Source of the DNA: Sphingomonas faeni
GTDB taxonomy: Bacteria > Pseudomonadota > Alphaproteobacteria > Sphingomonadales > Sphingomonadaceae
Assembly: GCF_024273235.1 (NCBI RefSeq)
Contig: NZ_JANBVH010000005.1
Span: forward strand, 62,001-126,000
DNA: 64,000 nucleotides
Direction: 5' to 3'
The translations under genes were made by a program, and so were the position numbers. Of the stretch, positions 27,265-35,363 are shown piece by piece. Each line of letters opens with the position of its first letter. Position 1 is the stretch's first letter. The notes under the pieces were generated by a model. It was not told where the DNA came from. It was given only the letters and a program-made list of their open reading frames with translations, and made no database searches.

Positions 27265-27543
27265 TTATTTGCAGGCGGTCTTGGTCTTGTTGCCGGCGAG
27301 CGAGCAATCATAGGTGACGGTCTTGCCGTTCGCGAGCTTGGCGGTGACCATGCGGCCTTTCCTGACGGTCGTGGTGCGCTTGGCGACCTTGGTGTTGCCC
27401 ATCGGCGTGGTCGTCCTGGTGGTGGTCGTGTGCGTCGCGACGGTCTTCGGCTGGACGGTCTTGGCCTGCGTCGCGGCGATCGCGGCGCCGCCGGACAGGA
27501 GCGCGCCGCCGGCGAGGATCGCGAGGGGGAGTGACTTGGTCAT
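27265..27543 (-). CDS. Small exported Thr-rich protein
   Basis: 92 residues. A signal peptide of about 23 residues (LAILAGGALLSGGAAIAA) precedes a Thr- and Lys-rich basic segment with runs such as THTTTTRTTTP. Two Cys residues near the C-terminus (YDCSLAGNKTKTACK) could form a disulfide. I recognise no family. It lies upstream of nothing on its strand and is probably transcribed alone. Confidence 0.65.
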   Translation of the reverse strand: MTKSLPLAILAGGALLSGGAAIAATQAKTVQPKTVATHTTTTRTTTPMGNTKVAKRTTTVRKGRMVTAKLANGKTVTYDCSLAGNKTKTACK

Positions 27544-27658
27544 GGGGTATCCTCTCGTTTCGGCCTTGGTGGACGATAAGCGGAGGATGCACCGGGGGAC
27601 CTGACTGCGTGATGGCAGGCAGGTGAAATCCGCGTCATGGACGGGGACTTACTTCTTA

Positions 27659-27768
27659 CCCCTCCCTGGAAGGGAGGGGCAGGGGGTGGGTCGGCGTCCG
27701 CAATGGCGAGCGGTGGTGGTCTGCAACCGGCCGACCCACCCCCAACCCCTCCCTTCCAGGGAGGAGGG
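27659..27768. repeat. Intergenic palindromic repeat, family B copy 1
   Basis: The left arm CCCTCCCTGGAAGGGAGGGG and right arm CCCCTCCCTTCCAGGGAGG are inverted copies, with GCAGGGGGTGGGTCGG and CCGACCCACCCCCAAC continuing inward. Other copies are at 30781, 31131, 35139, 38782 and 41689. Confidence 0.88.
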
Positions 27769-27771
27769 CAG

Positions 27772-28458
27772 TTAGGGCGTTACCTCGACGCCATCCCACG
27801 CGAACAGCTTGCCGCTATCCGGCGCACGCAGGCCGTCGATCACGTCGAGCAGCTGCACCGCCGCGCGGTCGGCCTTGAACAGGTTGCCGGGCGTGACATT
27901 CCCCTGGAACGGCTTCGACAGCCCGGTGTCTACCGTGCCCGGATGTAACCCCACCACGATCCCGCTCGAATTGCGCCGCTTGTCCTCGATCGAAATCGTC
28001 TTCACCAACTGGTTCAGCGCCGCCTTCGACGCGCGGTAGCCGTACCAGCCGCCCAGCTTGTTATCGCCGATGCTGCCGACCCGCGCCGAGAGAACCGCGA
28101 ACACGATCCGCCCCGCCTTCGGCATCGTTGGCAGGAAGTGTTTCGCCACCAGCGCCGGCCCGATCGCGTTGATCGCGAAGTTGCGCGCCATCCACGCCGG
28201 ATCGAGCTCGCGCATCGCCTTCTCGGGCCCCTTGTCGCCGTCGTGCAGCAACCCCGTCGCGACGATCACCAGCGTCGGTGACCCGACCCGCAAAGCCGCC
28301 GCCGCAATGCTCGCCTCGTCCTCCAGGTCGAGATGCCGATCGCCGTTCTCCGACCGCGCGAACCCGTAGACCTTCTCGAACGCACCCTCGTCGATCAGCG
28401 CCTCTTCCAGCGCCTTGCCGATTCCGCCCGAGACGCCGATGACGACCGCGCTGCTCAC
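27772..28458 (-). CDS. Short-chain dehydrogenase/reductase (CsgA-like subgroup)
   Basis: 228 residues. The N-terminal nucleotide motif is VIGVSGGIGKALEEAL, a variant of TGxxxGIG. The catalytic region has VLSARVGSIGDN with the Ser and WYGYRASKAALNQLVKT with YxxxK. The variant glycine motif and short length suit the atypical group near CsgA/cell-to-cell signalling reductases. Substrate is unknown. Its start overlaps the yaaA stop by four bases (ATGA), so the two are coupled. Confidence 0.88.
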   Translation of the reverse strand: MSSAVVIGVSGGIGKALEEALIDEGAFEKVYGFARSENGDRHLDLEDEASIAAAALRVGSPTLVIVATGLLHDGDKGPEKAMRELDPAWMARNFAINAIGPALVAKHFLPTMPKAGRIVFAVLSARVGSIGDNKLGGWYGYRASKAALNQLVKTISIEDKRRNSSGIVVGLHPGTVDTGLSKPFQGNVTPGNLFKADRAAVQLLDVIDGLRAPDSGKLFAWDGVEVTP

Positions 28459-29204
28459 TTGCGCACGAACCGAAACTGCGCGTCGCTGCTGCCCGCCGCG
28501 TCATAGGCGTAGCCGTCGCTGTCGAAGCCCTTGATCCCCTCGATGTCCTCGACGCGGTGCTCGACCAGCCACCGGGCGACCATGCCGCGCGCCTTCTTCG
28601 CATGGAAGCTGACGAACTTCTGCGCTTCGCCCTCGCGGAAGTCGATCGCGACCACCCGTATGGAGGACGGCAATTTCCCGTCCGCCGCCGCCCAATATTC
28701 CTGGCTGGCAAGATTCAGGATCGTCCCCGATCCCTCCGCCTCGACGTCGTCCGCCAGCAGCTTCGCGATCCGGTCGCCCCACCAGTCGGTCAGCTTCGTC
28801 TTCCGCGGCGCCCAGCGCGTGCCCATTTCCAGTCGGTAAGGCCGCATCAGATCGAGCGGCCGGAGCAGGCCGTACAGCCCCGATAGCATCCGCACATGAT
28901 CCTGCGCATAATCCACCGCCGCCTCGTCGAGCGTCTTGGCCTCCAGCCCGGTATAGACGTCGCCCGCAAACGCGAACATCGCCGGCCGCTCGGGCAGGGT
29001 GTCGAAATCGCGATACCGGTCGGCGTTGAGCTTCGCCAGCGCCGGCGAGATATGCATCAGTTCCGACAGCTTCTTCTGCGTCAGGTGTGCGGCGGCGTGC
29101 GCCAGCGTCTTTGCCTCGTCGGCGAACCTCGGCGTGGTGGGCTCGAGCTTGGGCAGTACGCTCTCGTAATCGAGCGTCTTGGCGGGTGATAGGACAGCGA
29201 TCAT
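28455..29204 (-). CDS. yaaA: Peroxide stress protein YaaA
   Basis: 249 residues, the whole being the YaaA/DUF328 family. Diagnostic segments are MIAVLSPAKTLDYES, the KLNADRYRDF stretch, MLSGLYGLLRPLDLMRPYRLEMGTRW in the middle, and FHAKKARGMVARWLVE near the end. In E. coli YaaA limits intracellular free iron and damage during hydrogen peroxide stress and binds DNA. It is the first gene of a two-gene unit with the SDR and is divergent from the TPR-like gene. Confidence 0.93.
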   Translation of the reverse strand: MIAVLSPAKTLDYESVLPKLEPTTPRFADEAKTLAHAAAHLTQKKLSELMHISPALAKLNADRYRDFDTLPERPAMFAFAGDVYTGLEAKTLDEAAVDYAQDHVRMLSGLYGLLRPLDLMRPYRLEMGTRWAPRKTKLTDWWGDRIAKLLADDVEAEGSGTILNLASQEYWAAADGKLPSSIRVVAIDFREGEAQKFVSFHAKKARGMVARWLVEHRVEDIEGIKGFDSDGYAYDAAGSSDAQFRFVRK

Positions 29205-29367
29205 GGCCGCGATCTAGCTATGGCGGGGGGCGCGTTCAATTGCCGTTCACGCGCAATCGCACATCTGCGGGATCCAAGCCGCTCGCTTGAACGTATGCAT
29301 GGCGGACCATATAGCGTCGTCGCGCGCCGCCAACCTGAGGGTGCCGACGCAAAGGGAGAGTTTCCGC

Positions 29368-30660
29368 ATGAAGACCATTTCGAAGCTTGCACTGATTGCG
29401 GCGTTCGCCACCGGCACGAGCGGCCTCGCGCTGTCGGCGCCTGCGTTCGCCAAGGACAAGAAGGCCGATGCCGCGCCGGCGATGAAGCTGAGCCCGGAAG
29501 TGCAGAAGCCCGGCGTCGCCGCGCAGACCGCGCTCGCCGCCAAGGATTACGCCGGTGCGCAGACCGCGATCGACCAGATCGATGCCGCCGCCAAGACCGA
29601 TTACGAGAAGTATATCGGCGCAGCCCTGCGCTATCAGCTCGAGAACGAGAAGCTGGTAGCGGCACAGACAGCCAACCCCAACGCGCCGATCAACGAGACG
29701 ACGCTCGCCGGGCCGCTCGATGCGCTGATCGCCAATGCGGCGACGCCGGCCGCCGATCGTGGCCGCTACGCGTATCGCCGTGGTGCGCTCGCCTTCAACG
29801 GCAAGCAGTATCCGATCGCGCTCCAGTATTTCGCGAAGGCCAAGGAACTTGGCTACAACGATCCGAACCTGTCGTTGCAGATCATCAAGGCGAAGATGGA
29901 CAGCGGCGACGTCGCCGGTGCGACCGCCGATCTCGACGCCAGCATCGCGCAGATGACCGCGGCGGGCCAGAAGGCTCCCGAGGAATATTACCGCTATGCG
30001 GTCGCCAAGTCGTATGCCGCCAAGCGCAACGCCGACACGATGGCGTGGCTGAAGAAGTGGATCACCGCCTATCCGACCGCGAAGAACTGGCGCGACGTGC
30101 TGATCCTGTCGGGTATCCAGCAGAACGCGCTGATCCCGCTCGACGAAGCGCAGAAGGTCGACATCTTCCGCTTGATGCGCGCCACCAACTCGCTCGCCGA
30201 CCAGACCGACTATCTGCAATATGCCGATAGCGTGAACCGTCGCGGCCTGCCGAGCGAGGCGCAGGCCGTGCTCAAGGAAGGCATGGCGCAGGGCAAGATT
30301 CCGGCGTCGAACACGATGGCCAAGGGGCTGCTCGCCGACGCGACCAAGAACATCGCCGCCGACGGTCCGCTTGCTGGTCTGGAAAAGCGCGCGACGACTG
30401 CGGCCAACGGCAAGCTCGCCGCGGGTACGGCCGATGCGTATCTCGGCCAGAACAACTACGCCAAGGCGGTCGAACTGTACCGCGTGGCGTTGCAGAAGGG
30501 CGGCGTCGACGCCGACGACGTCAACCTCCACATGGGCATCGCGCTCGCTCGCTCGGGCGACAAGGCGGGTGCTGCAACCGCGTTCGCCGCGGTCAAGGGT
30601 TCGCCCAAGGCGGATGTCGCCGGCCTGTGGAACACTTGGCTCGGCGCACCGGCCGCGTAA
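29368..30660 (+). CDS. Exported TPR-like repeat protein
   Basis: 430 residues. A signal peptide with cleavage after APAFA (about residue 28) is followed by an Ala-rich helical body. Degenerate tetratricopeptide-like units are visible, for example YRRGALAFNGKQYPIALQYF and GTADAYLGQNNYAKAVELYR. It probably acts in the periplasm as a protein-binding scaffold, but no partner is suggested by the neighbours. The ATG at 29368 follows AGGGAGAG. A strong terminator follows immediately, so it is monocistronic. Confidence 0.8.
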   Translation: MKTISKLALIAAFATGTSGLALSAPAFAKDKKADAAPAMKLSPEVQKPGVAAQTALAAKDYAGAQTAIDQIDAAAKTDYEKYIGAALRYQLENEKLVAAQTANPNAPINETTLAGPLDALIANAATPAADRGRYAYRRGALAFNGKQYPIALQYFAKAKELGYNDPNLSLQIIKAKMDSGDVAGATADLDASIAQMTAAGQKAPEEYYRYAVAKSYAAKRNADTMAWLKKWITAYPTAKNWRDVLILSGIQQNALIPLDEAQKVDIFRLMRATNSLADQTDYLQYADSVNRRGLPSEAQAVLKEGMAQGKIPASNTMAKGLLADATKNIAADGPLAGLEKRATTAANGKLAAGTADAYLGQNNYAKAVELYRVALQKGGVDADDVNLHMGIALARSGDKAGAATAFAAVKGSPKADVAGLWNTWLGAPAA

Positions 30661-30683
30661 GCGACCCGGTCTATGTCGAGAGG

Positions 30684-30714
30684 AAACGGGGCGGCAGCAA
30701 TGCCGCCCCGTTTT
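30684..30714 (+). terminator. Rho-independent terminator after the TPR-like gene
   Basis: A stem of 13 pairs, AAACGGGGCGGCA with TGCCGCCCCGTTT, closes the loop GCAA and runs into T residues. Confidence 0.9.
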
Positions 30715-30780
30715 CGTTTGGGGTGTTGCTAGTGCGGGATGCTGTGTCGGATGCTCCCTGAAAGACGAGCCGTCCGACTC

Positions 30781-30887
30781 CCCTCCCTGAAAGGGAGGGG
30801 CAGGGGGTGGGTAGGCTGGCTCGTGTCCGCGAGGTCTGAACCCCGCGGAAACCGACCCACCCCAACCCCTCCCTTCCAGGGAGGGGC
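30781..30887. repeat. Intergenic palindromic repeat, family B copy 2
   Basis: CCCTCCCTGAAAGGGAGGGG and CCCCTCCCTTCCAGGGAGGG form the outer arms. It is the first element of the duplicated block at 30.77-31.44 kb. Confidence 0.88.
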
Positions 30888-30909
30888 GAAAAGTACGTCC
30901 AACCGCCTC

Positions 30910-31035
30910 GATCCTCCCCCGCCAGGGGGAGGTGGCGCCGAAGGCGACGGAGGGGGAGGGCACGGAACAACGGTTTCCCCTACCGCCCCCTCCGTCTGGC
31001 AAGCGCCAGCCACCTCCCCCTTGCGGGGGAGGATC
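30910..31035. repeat. Intergenic palindromic repeat, family A copy 3
   Basis: GATCCTCCCCCGCCAGGGGG opens and CCCCCTTGCGGGGGAGGATC closes the element. It directly follows the family B copy 2. Confidence 0.88.
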
Positions 31036-31094
31036 AAGCGCCAGGCCTAATCCACCACTGCCGGTATCCAGAAAACGCCTTCGCCGTGCGGATC
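31036..31094 (-). pseudogene. Duplicated 3' tail of the downstream lrp gene
   Basis: Bases 31046-31094 match the last 50 or so bases of the Lrp gene at 31391-31444 (shared CCGGTATCC and CCGTGCGGATCG blocks) with several substitutions. On the minus strand the copy reads RTAKAFSGYRQWW against RTAKALSGIPVVVD in the intact gene. It is a diverged fragment without a start. Confidence 0.75.
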
Positions 31095-31130
31095 GTTACC
31101 CCCTGTTCCTTGATGGAGCACGTCCGACTC

Positions 31131-31232
31131 CCCTCCCAAAGGGAGGGGCAGGGGGGTAGGCTGGCTCGTGTCCATGAGGTCTGAACCCCCGCGGAAACCG
31201 ACCCACCCCAACCCCTCCCGTCCAGGGAGGGG
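31131..31232. repeat. Intergenic palindromic repeat, family B copy 3
   Basis: A slightly shortened left arm CCCTCCCAAAGGGAGGGG pairs with CCCCTCCCGTCCAGGGAGGG. It is nearly identical to copy 2 in the inner region as well, including the TGGCTCGTGTCC segment. Confidence 0.85.
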
Positions 31233-31254
31233 CGAAAAGTAGTCCAACCGCCTC

Positions 31255-31380
31255 GATCCTCCCCCGCCAGGGGGAGGTGGCGCCGAAGGCGACGGAGGGG
31301 GAGGACGCGCAACAGCAGTTTCCCTTACCGCCTCCTCCGTCTGGCAAGCGCCAGCCACCTCCCCCTTGCGGAGGAGGATC
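31255..31380. repeat. Intergenic palindromic repeat, family A copy 4
   Basis: GATCCTCCCCCGCCAGGGGG opens the element and CCCCCTTGCGGAGGAGGATC closes it. It abuts the 3' end of the lrp gene. Confidence 0.88.
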
Positions 31381-31391
31381 GAGGGCCAAGC

Positions 31392-31859
31392 CTAGTCCAC
31401 CACCACCGGTATCCCCGACAGCGCCTTGGCCGTGCGGATCGTCAGCGACGTCTTCACGCTCGCCACGTTGGGCGCCGGCGTCAGGTGCGTCGTCAGGATC
31501 TCCTGGAAACTCTTCAGGTCCGCCGCGACGATCTTCAGGATGAAGTCGATCTCGCCGTTGAGCATGTGGCATTCCCGGATTTCCGGAATATCCGCGATAT
31601 GATGCTCGAACGCGGCGAGGTCATGCTCGGCCTGGCTGCGCAGCGACACCATCGCGAACACCGTGATCGGGAAGCCCAGGCGACCCGCATCGAGATCGGC
31701 ATGATAGCCGCGAATAGCCCCCGCCTCCTCGAGCGCGCGGACGCGGCGCAGGCAAGGCGGCGCGGTAAGGCCCACTTGGTCGGCCAGGTCGACATTGGTC
31801 ATCCGACCGTCGGCCTGCAACAGCGACAGGATCTGACGATCGATCCGGTCAAAACTCAT
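31392..31859 (-). CDS. Lrp/AsnC-family transcriptional regulator
   Basis: 155 residues. The N-terminal winged helix-turn-helix runs from DRIDRQILSLLQADGRMTN through LADQVGLTAPPCLRRVRALE. The C-terminal RAM ligand-binding domain includes FAMVSLRSQAEHD, ECHMLNGEIDFILKIVA and TTHLTPAPNVASVKTSL. Such proteins sense amino acids and act as dimers or octamers. The start MSFDRIDRQ at 31859 gives the normal length. It is divergent from the histidine kinase gene at 32057. Its 3' tail is duplicated next door. Confidence 0.92.
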   Translation of the reverse strand: MSFDRIDRQILSLLQADGRMTNVDLADQVGLTAPPCLRRVRALEEAGAIRGYHADLDAGRLGFPITVFAMVSLRSQAEHDLAAFEHHIADIPEIRECHMLNGEIDFILKIVAADLKSFQEILTTHLTPAPNVASVKTSLTIRTAKALSGIPVVVD

Positions 31860-32056
31860 TTCACGCAACTCCCGATAGGCATCGCAAACCAAGCGATTCA
31901 TTCCTCATAGCGATAAGATTGTTGCGGCGAAACGCAATTGTCCCACTATGCGACGAACCTTCTGTCCTGCCAAAATGGCCTGTTCCGTCGCCAGGGGGGC
32001 GGCGTTAAGGAATCGGTACGGATAGCGTGGTAGGCCCATGACAACCGGGGAGCGAT
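31860..32056. promoter_or_regulatory. Divergent intergenic region between lrp and the histidine kinase gene
   Basis: 197 bases presumably holding both promoters. Lrp genes are often self-regulated, so a binding site would be expected here, but I see no clear palindrome. The sequence near 31900-31950 is AT-richer (GATAAGATTGTTGCGGCG). Confidence 0.35.
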
Positions 32057-33952
32057 GTGCGGTTCGACGATAGCCTGAAGACGATCCTCGCTGCCGACAT
32101 GGCCACCGGTTTCGGCGCGCAATCCGCGTGGCGTCAACTGGTGGACCTGATGGGTCGCGGTCGGGCGGCGGTCGACGAACCGGCCATCGCGCGACTGCGC
32201 CTGTTGCGCCAGGCGGTGCCGGTCGAGGTTCGCGCCGCCAGCGCCCGCGCGCTCGCCTTCGCCCGGCCCGATGCGAACCTAGTCGGGTTCTTCGCCGAGG
32301 ATGCGCTGGCGATCGCCGCGCCCGTGCTGCGGACCGCAACGCTGGAGCCCGACGAATGGCTGGCGATCCTGCCGCGCCTGACGCCCGCCAGCCGTTCGGT
32401 GCTGCGCCATCGCCGCGACCTGCCGGCGGAGGTCCAGCGTGGCTTGCAGAGTTTCGGTCCGGTCGACTTCGTGCTGCCGCAACCCGATGCGCCGGTCGAG
32501 GCGGAGCCGACGCTTGTGGAGCCGACGCTTGTGGAGCCGACGCTTGTGGAGCCGATCGCTGCCGCGCCGGTGCTGGCCGAAGAGCCGCCTGTCGTTGAAG
32601 AACCCGTTGCTGAGGGGTTCGATCCACCCCCGATCGACGTGCCCCCTGCCACAGCGCCCGAACCGTCGCTCTACTCCGCGCCCCTCAGCGAAACCCCGTT
32701 CATGGCGCTGGGCGCGGTTGCCCGAGGGCTGCCGTTCGTCGCCGAGGCGTTTCGCCATGCCAAGCTGGCCGAGACCGAACCGCCCGTCGTCGAACCGACC
32801 GGACCTGCGCCGGCGGACCGGTTCGAGATTTCCGACCTCGTCGCGCGGATCGAGGCGTTCAACCGCGACCGTATCGTCGACGTCGCCACCCCGACGCCGG
32901 CGGCGGCCGAAATCGAGAGCTTCCGCTTCGAAACCGACGCGCAAGGCATCATCCGGATGGTCGACGGGGTCGCGCGCTCGGCGCTGGTCGGCGTGTCGCT
33001 CGCCTATGCCGCGCAGCAGGGCGAGGCGCATCTCGACGGCGTCGCGGCCGGCGCATTCCGCCGCCGCTCGCGGTTCAGCGACGCGCGGCTCGAAGTCGGC
33101 GGACTGTCCGACGCATTCGGATCATGGCGGCTGTCGGGCGTGCCCGCGTTCGAACATGCGTCGGGCCGCTTCATCGGTTTCCGCGGCACCGCGCGCCGCC
33201 CGCGTCGCGACGAGACCGCCCACCCGGGGCGTGTGCCAGTGCGCCCATCGTCGCCGGTCGCGGATTCGCTCCGCCAGCTCGTCCACGAACTGCGCACGCC
33301 GACCAATGCGATCGCCGGGTTCGCCGAGCTGATCGAGACGCAATTGCTGGGGCCCGTTTCGCCGACCTATCGCGACCGTGCCTCTGCGATCCGCACGCAG
33401 GCGGGCGATCTGCTCGCCGCGATCGACGACCTCGATACCGCCGCACGGATCGAAGGCCATGCGCTCGACCTGCGACCGACGACGGTGCCGGTCCGTGCGT
33501 TGCTCGATCGCGTCACGAAGGATCTGCAGCCGCTCGCGACGTTGCGCGGGGCAAGCCTGTCCGTGGCGATGCCGGCGGGCGACTGCGATATCCTCGGCGA
33601 CGATCGCGCAGTCGAGCGGATGGTCGGGCGCCTGCTTGCCGCGCTGGTTTCGGCCGGACGGCAGGGGGAGCAGCTCGGGATCGTCGTGCGGCCGGTGGCC
33701 GACACGATCACGATCGAGTTTGACCGCCCCGCCGCGCTCGCCGCGCATGCGACCGACGTGCTGCTCAGCATCGATGCCGAACAGGAAAGCGACGGCGCGC
33801 CGCTGCTCGGCACCGGCTTCGCACTGCGCCTCGCGCAGAATCTCGCGGTCGAACTCGGCGGCGTCCTGACGATCGGCGCGGAACGCCTGACGCTGCAACT
33901 CCCCGCCGCCGATGTCGCGGAAGCGGAGCGTACCGCCGACGACCAGCGGTGA
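32057..33952 (+). CDS. Cytosolic PAS-containing histidine kinase-like protein with degenerate ATPase domain
   Basis: 631 residues, no membrane helices. The N-terminal 130 residues are helical. A proline- and glutamate-rich linker at about 150-250 contains three perfect copies of a five-residue unit (TLVEP). A PAS-like region follows (SFRFETDAQGIIRMVDGV). The phospho-acceptor box is QLVHELRTPTNAIAGFAELI with His410. The ATPase domain lacks the usual conserved Asn of the N box (RMVGRLLAALVSAG instead) and the DxGxG motif, but keeps GTGFALRLAQNLAVELGG. ATP binding is thus doubtful. It starts at GTG after GGGGA and overlaps the deacetylase start (GTGA). Confidence 0.8.
   Translation: MRFDDSLKTILAADMATGFGAQSAWRQLVDLMGRGRAAVDEPAIARLRLLRQAVPVEVRAASARALAFARPDANLVGFFAEDALAIAAPVLRTATLEPDEWLAILPRLTPASRSVLRHRRDLPAEVQRGLQSFGPVDFVLPQPDAPVEAEPTLVEPTLVEPTLVEPIAAAPVLAEEPPVVEEPVAEGFDPPPIDVPPATAPEPSLYSAPLSETPFMALGAVARGLPFVAEAFRHAKLAETEPPVVEPTGPAPADRFEISDLVARIEAFNRDRIVDVATPTPAAAEIESFRFETDAQGIIRMVDGVARSALVGVSLAYAAQQGEAHLDGVAAGAFRRRSRFSDARLEVGGLSDAFGSWRLSGVPAFEHASGRFIGFRGTARRPRRDETAHPGRVPVRPSSPVADSLRQLVHELRTPTNAIAGFAELIETQLLGPVSPTYRDRASAIRTQAGDLLAAIDDLDTAARIEGHALDLRPTTVPVRALLDRVTKDLQPLATLRGASLSVAMPAGDCDILGDDRAVERMVGRLLAALVSAGRQGEQLGIVVRPVADTITIEFDRPAALAAHATDVLLSIDAEQESDGAPLLGTGFALRLAQNLAVELGGVLTIGAERLTLQLPAADVAEAERTADDQR
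32506..32550 (+). repeat. Three perfect 15-base tandem repeats inside the kinase-like gene
   Basis: The unit GCCGACGCTTGTGGA occurs three times in a row and encodes PTLVE repeats in the linker. Unit length is a multiple of three, so copy-number change would keep the frame. Confidence 0.92.
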
Positions 33953-34932
33953 CCTACCGCCCGCCGCGGCCGACCGACGCGCAGCGGGTGGTCTGGCCCG
34001 ACGAGTTCGGCACGCGCTTCACCGTCTTCGTCGATGTCGAGGAAGAGTTCGACTGGCGCGCTCCCCATGATCCCCGCAACCGCGCGACGACCGCGATGGC
34101 GGCATTCCCCGACGCGCATCGCCGGTTCGCCGAGCGTGGCGTCGCGCTCAACTGCATGATCGACCACCCGATCGCCACCGACCCGGCTTCGGTCGCGATC
34201 CTGTCGCGCGTCGTCGAGGATGGGCGGTCGGAGATCGGCACGCAGTTGCATGCCTGGGTCAATCCGCCGTTCGAGGGGGCAGCGACATCGGCGGCGAGCT
34301 ATGCGGGCAACCTGCCGCGGGCGCTGGAGGCCGCCAAGCTCGAGACGCTGACGTCCGCGATCACTACCGCATTCGGCATGGCCCCGCGTGCATATCGCGC
34401 CGGTCGTTACGGCATCGGGCCGCATAGTTTCGACCTGCTGGCGGCGCTCGGCTACCGGATCGATAGTTCGGTTCGTCCCGGTTACGATTATAGCGGCGAT
34501 GGCGGCCCGGACTTTTCGATGGCGGATGCGGGTGCGTATCGCGACCGCGGCATCGTCGAACTGCCGCTGACCACCGTTTTCACCGGCCGCGCGCGACGGG
34601 GCGGTGCCGGGCTGTACCGTGCGCTGGGCCATGTGCCGAAAGGCAGGGGGGCGTTCGCGCGCGCGCGCCTGTTGTCGCGGATCGCGCTGACCCCCGAGGA
34701 CATGCCGATCGCCGCCGCGCTCGAGGCGGTGGCGGTTGCGGCAGGCGAGGGGCTGCGCCTGCTCAACCTGTCGTTCCATTCGCCGTCGCTCGCGCCCGGC
34801 CACACGCCTTACGTCCGCGACGCTGCGGATTTGAAGCGATTCCATGCCTGGTGGACGACGATGCTCGACGAGTTCGACCGTCGCGGCATCCGCAACGCCT
34901 CGCTTGACGAGATCATCGCGGCGTTGGGGTGA
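33949..34932 (+). CDS. Polysaccharide deacetylase-like protein (WalW-type)
   Basis: 327 residues, no signal peptide seen. The NodB-type fold shows FTVFVDVEEEFDW with the metal-binding Asp/Glu cluster, IGTQLHAWVNPPF with a His, RAGRYGIGPHSFDLLAALGY, and NLSFHSPSLAPGHTPYV. Such enzymes remove acetyl groups from glycans or act on related substrates. The GTG start overlaps the stop of the kinase-like gene by four bases, so the two are translated together. This ties a cytosolic signalling protein to a glycan-modifying enzyme. Confidence 0.82.
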   Translation: MTYRPPRPTDAQRVVWPDEFGTRFTVFVDVEEEFDWRAPHDPRNRATTAMAAFPDAHRRFAERGVALNCMIDHPIATDPASVAILSRVVEDGRSEIGTQLHAWVNPPFEGAATSAASYAGNLPRALEAAKLETLTSAITTAFGMAPRAYRAGRYGIGPHSFDLLAALGYRIDSSVRPGYDYSGDGGPDFSMADAGAYRDRGIVELPLTTVFTGRARRGGAGLYRALGHVPKGRGAFARARLLSRIALTPEDMPIAAALEAVAVAAGEGLRLLNLSFHSPSLAPGHTPYVRDAADLKRFHAWWTTMLDEFDRRGIRNASLDEIIAALG

Positions 34933-34975
34933 GGCCCTGCCAAACGGGAGGGATGGGCGCTGCTGGGTTATCGGT

Positions 34976-35030
34976 TGTTTCCCCGCGAAGGCGGGGACCC
35001 AGACTGGGCTCCCGCCTTCGCGGGAGAACA
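34976..35030. repeat. Intergenic palindromic repeat, family C copy 3
   Basis: CCCCGCGAAGGCGGGGACCC and GGGCTCCCGCCTTCGCGGG flank CAGACT, nearly identical to the copy at 16053. Confidence 0.85.
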
Positions 35031-35138
35031 AGACGCAGGCGCGAGGCGGATCGCGTTAAGCGTTGTCAGCCTGTCGGACCGATCGACGAACTCAACGGCC
35101 GTAGTGTCCGCATCGCAACGCCTCGACTCCGACGCGCT

Positions 35139-35246
35139 CCCCTCCCTGGAAGGGAGGGGCAGGGGGTGGGTCGGTTTCCGCATATTCGACCATCTGGGCT
35201 CAAGCTGGCCTACCCACCCCCAACCCCTCCCTTTCAGGGAGGGGGG
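35139..35246. repeat. Intergenic palindromic repeat, family B copy 4
   Basis: CCCTCCCTGGAAGGGAGGGG opens and CCCCTCCCTTTCAGGGAGGG closes the element. Confidence 0.85.
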
Positions 35247-35305
35247 ATCGTTGCGCTTCGGGGCGGCTACCCGGACGATCTGCTGCCTCCGCGATCGCCC
35301 AGAAC

Positions 35306-35338
35306 GAAAAAGGGCGGCCCGTTGCCGGACCGCCCTTC
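35306..35338 (-). terminator. Terminator of the rplM-rpsI operon
   Basis: Read on the minus strand, AAGGGCGGTCCG and CGGGCCGCCCTT pair around GCAA and are followed by a run of T residues. It lies 26 bases after the rpsI stop. Confidence 0.85.
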
Positions 35339-35363
35339 TGATACGCAGATACTGAAAGCGAGA

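Larger units (their letters stand above)
34933..35363. other. 431-base non-coding stretch holding repeats and the rpsI terminator
   Basis: No gene is visible. It contains a family C repeat (34976), a family B repeat (35139) and the terminator of the rplM-rpsI operon. The short open frames that cross it are artefacts of the GC-rich repeats. Confidence 0.7.
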
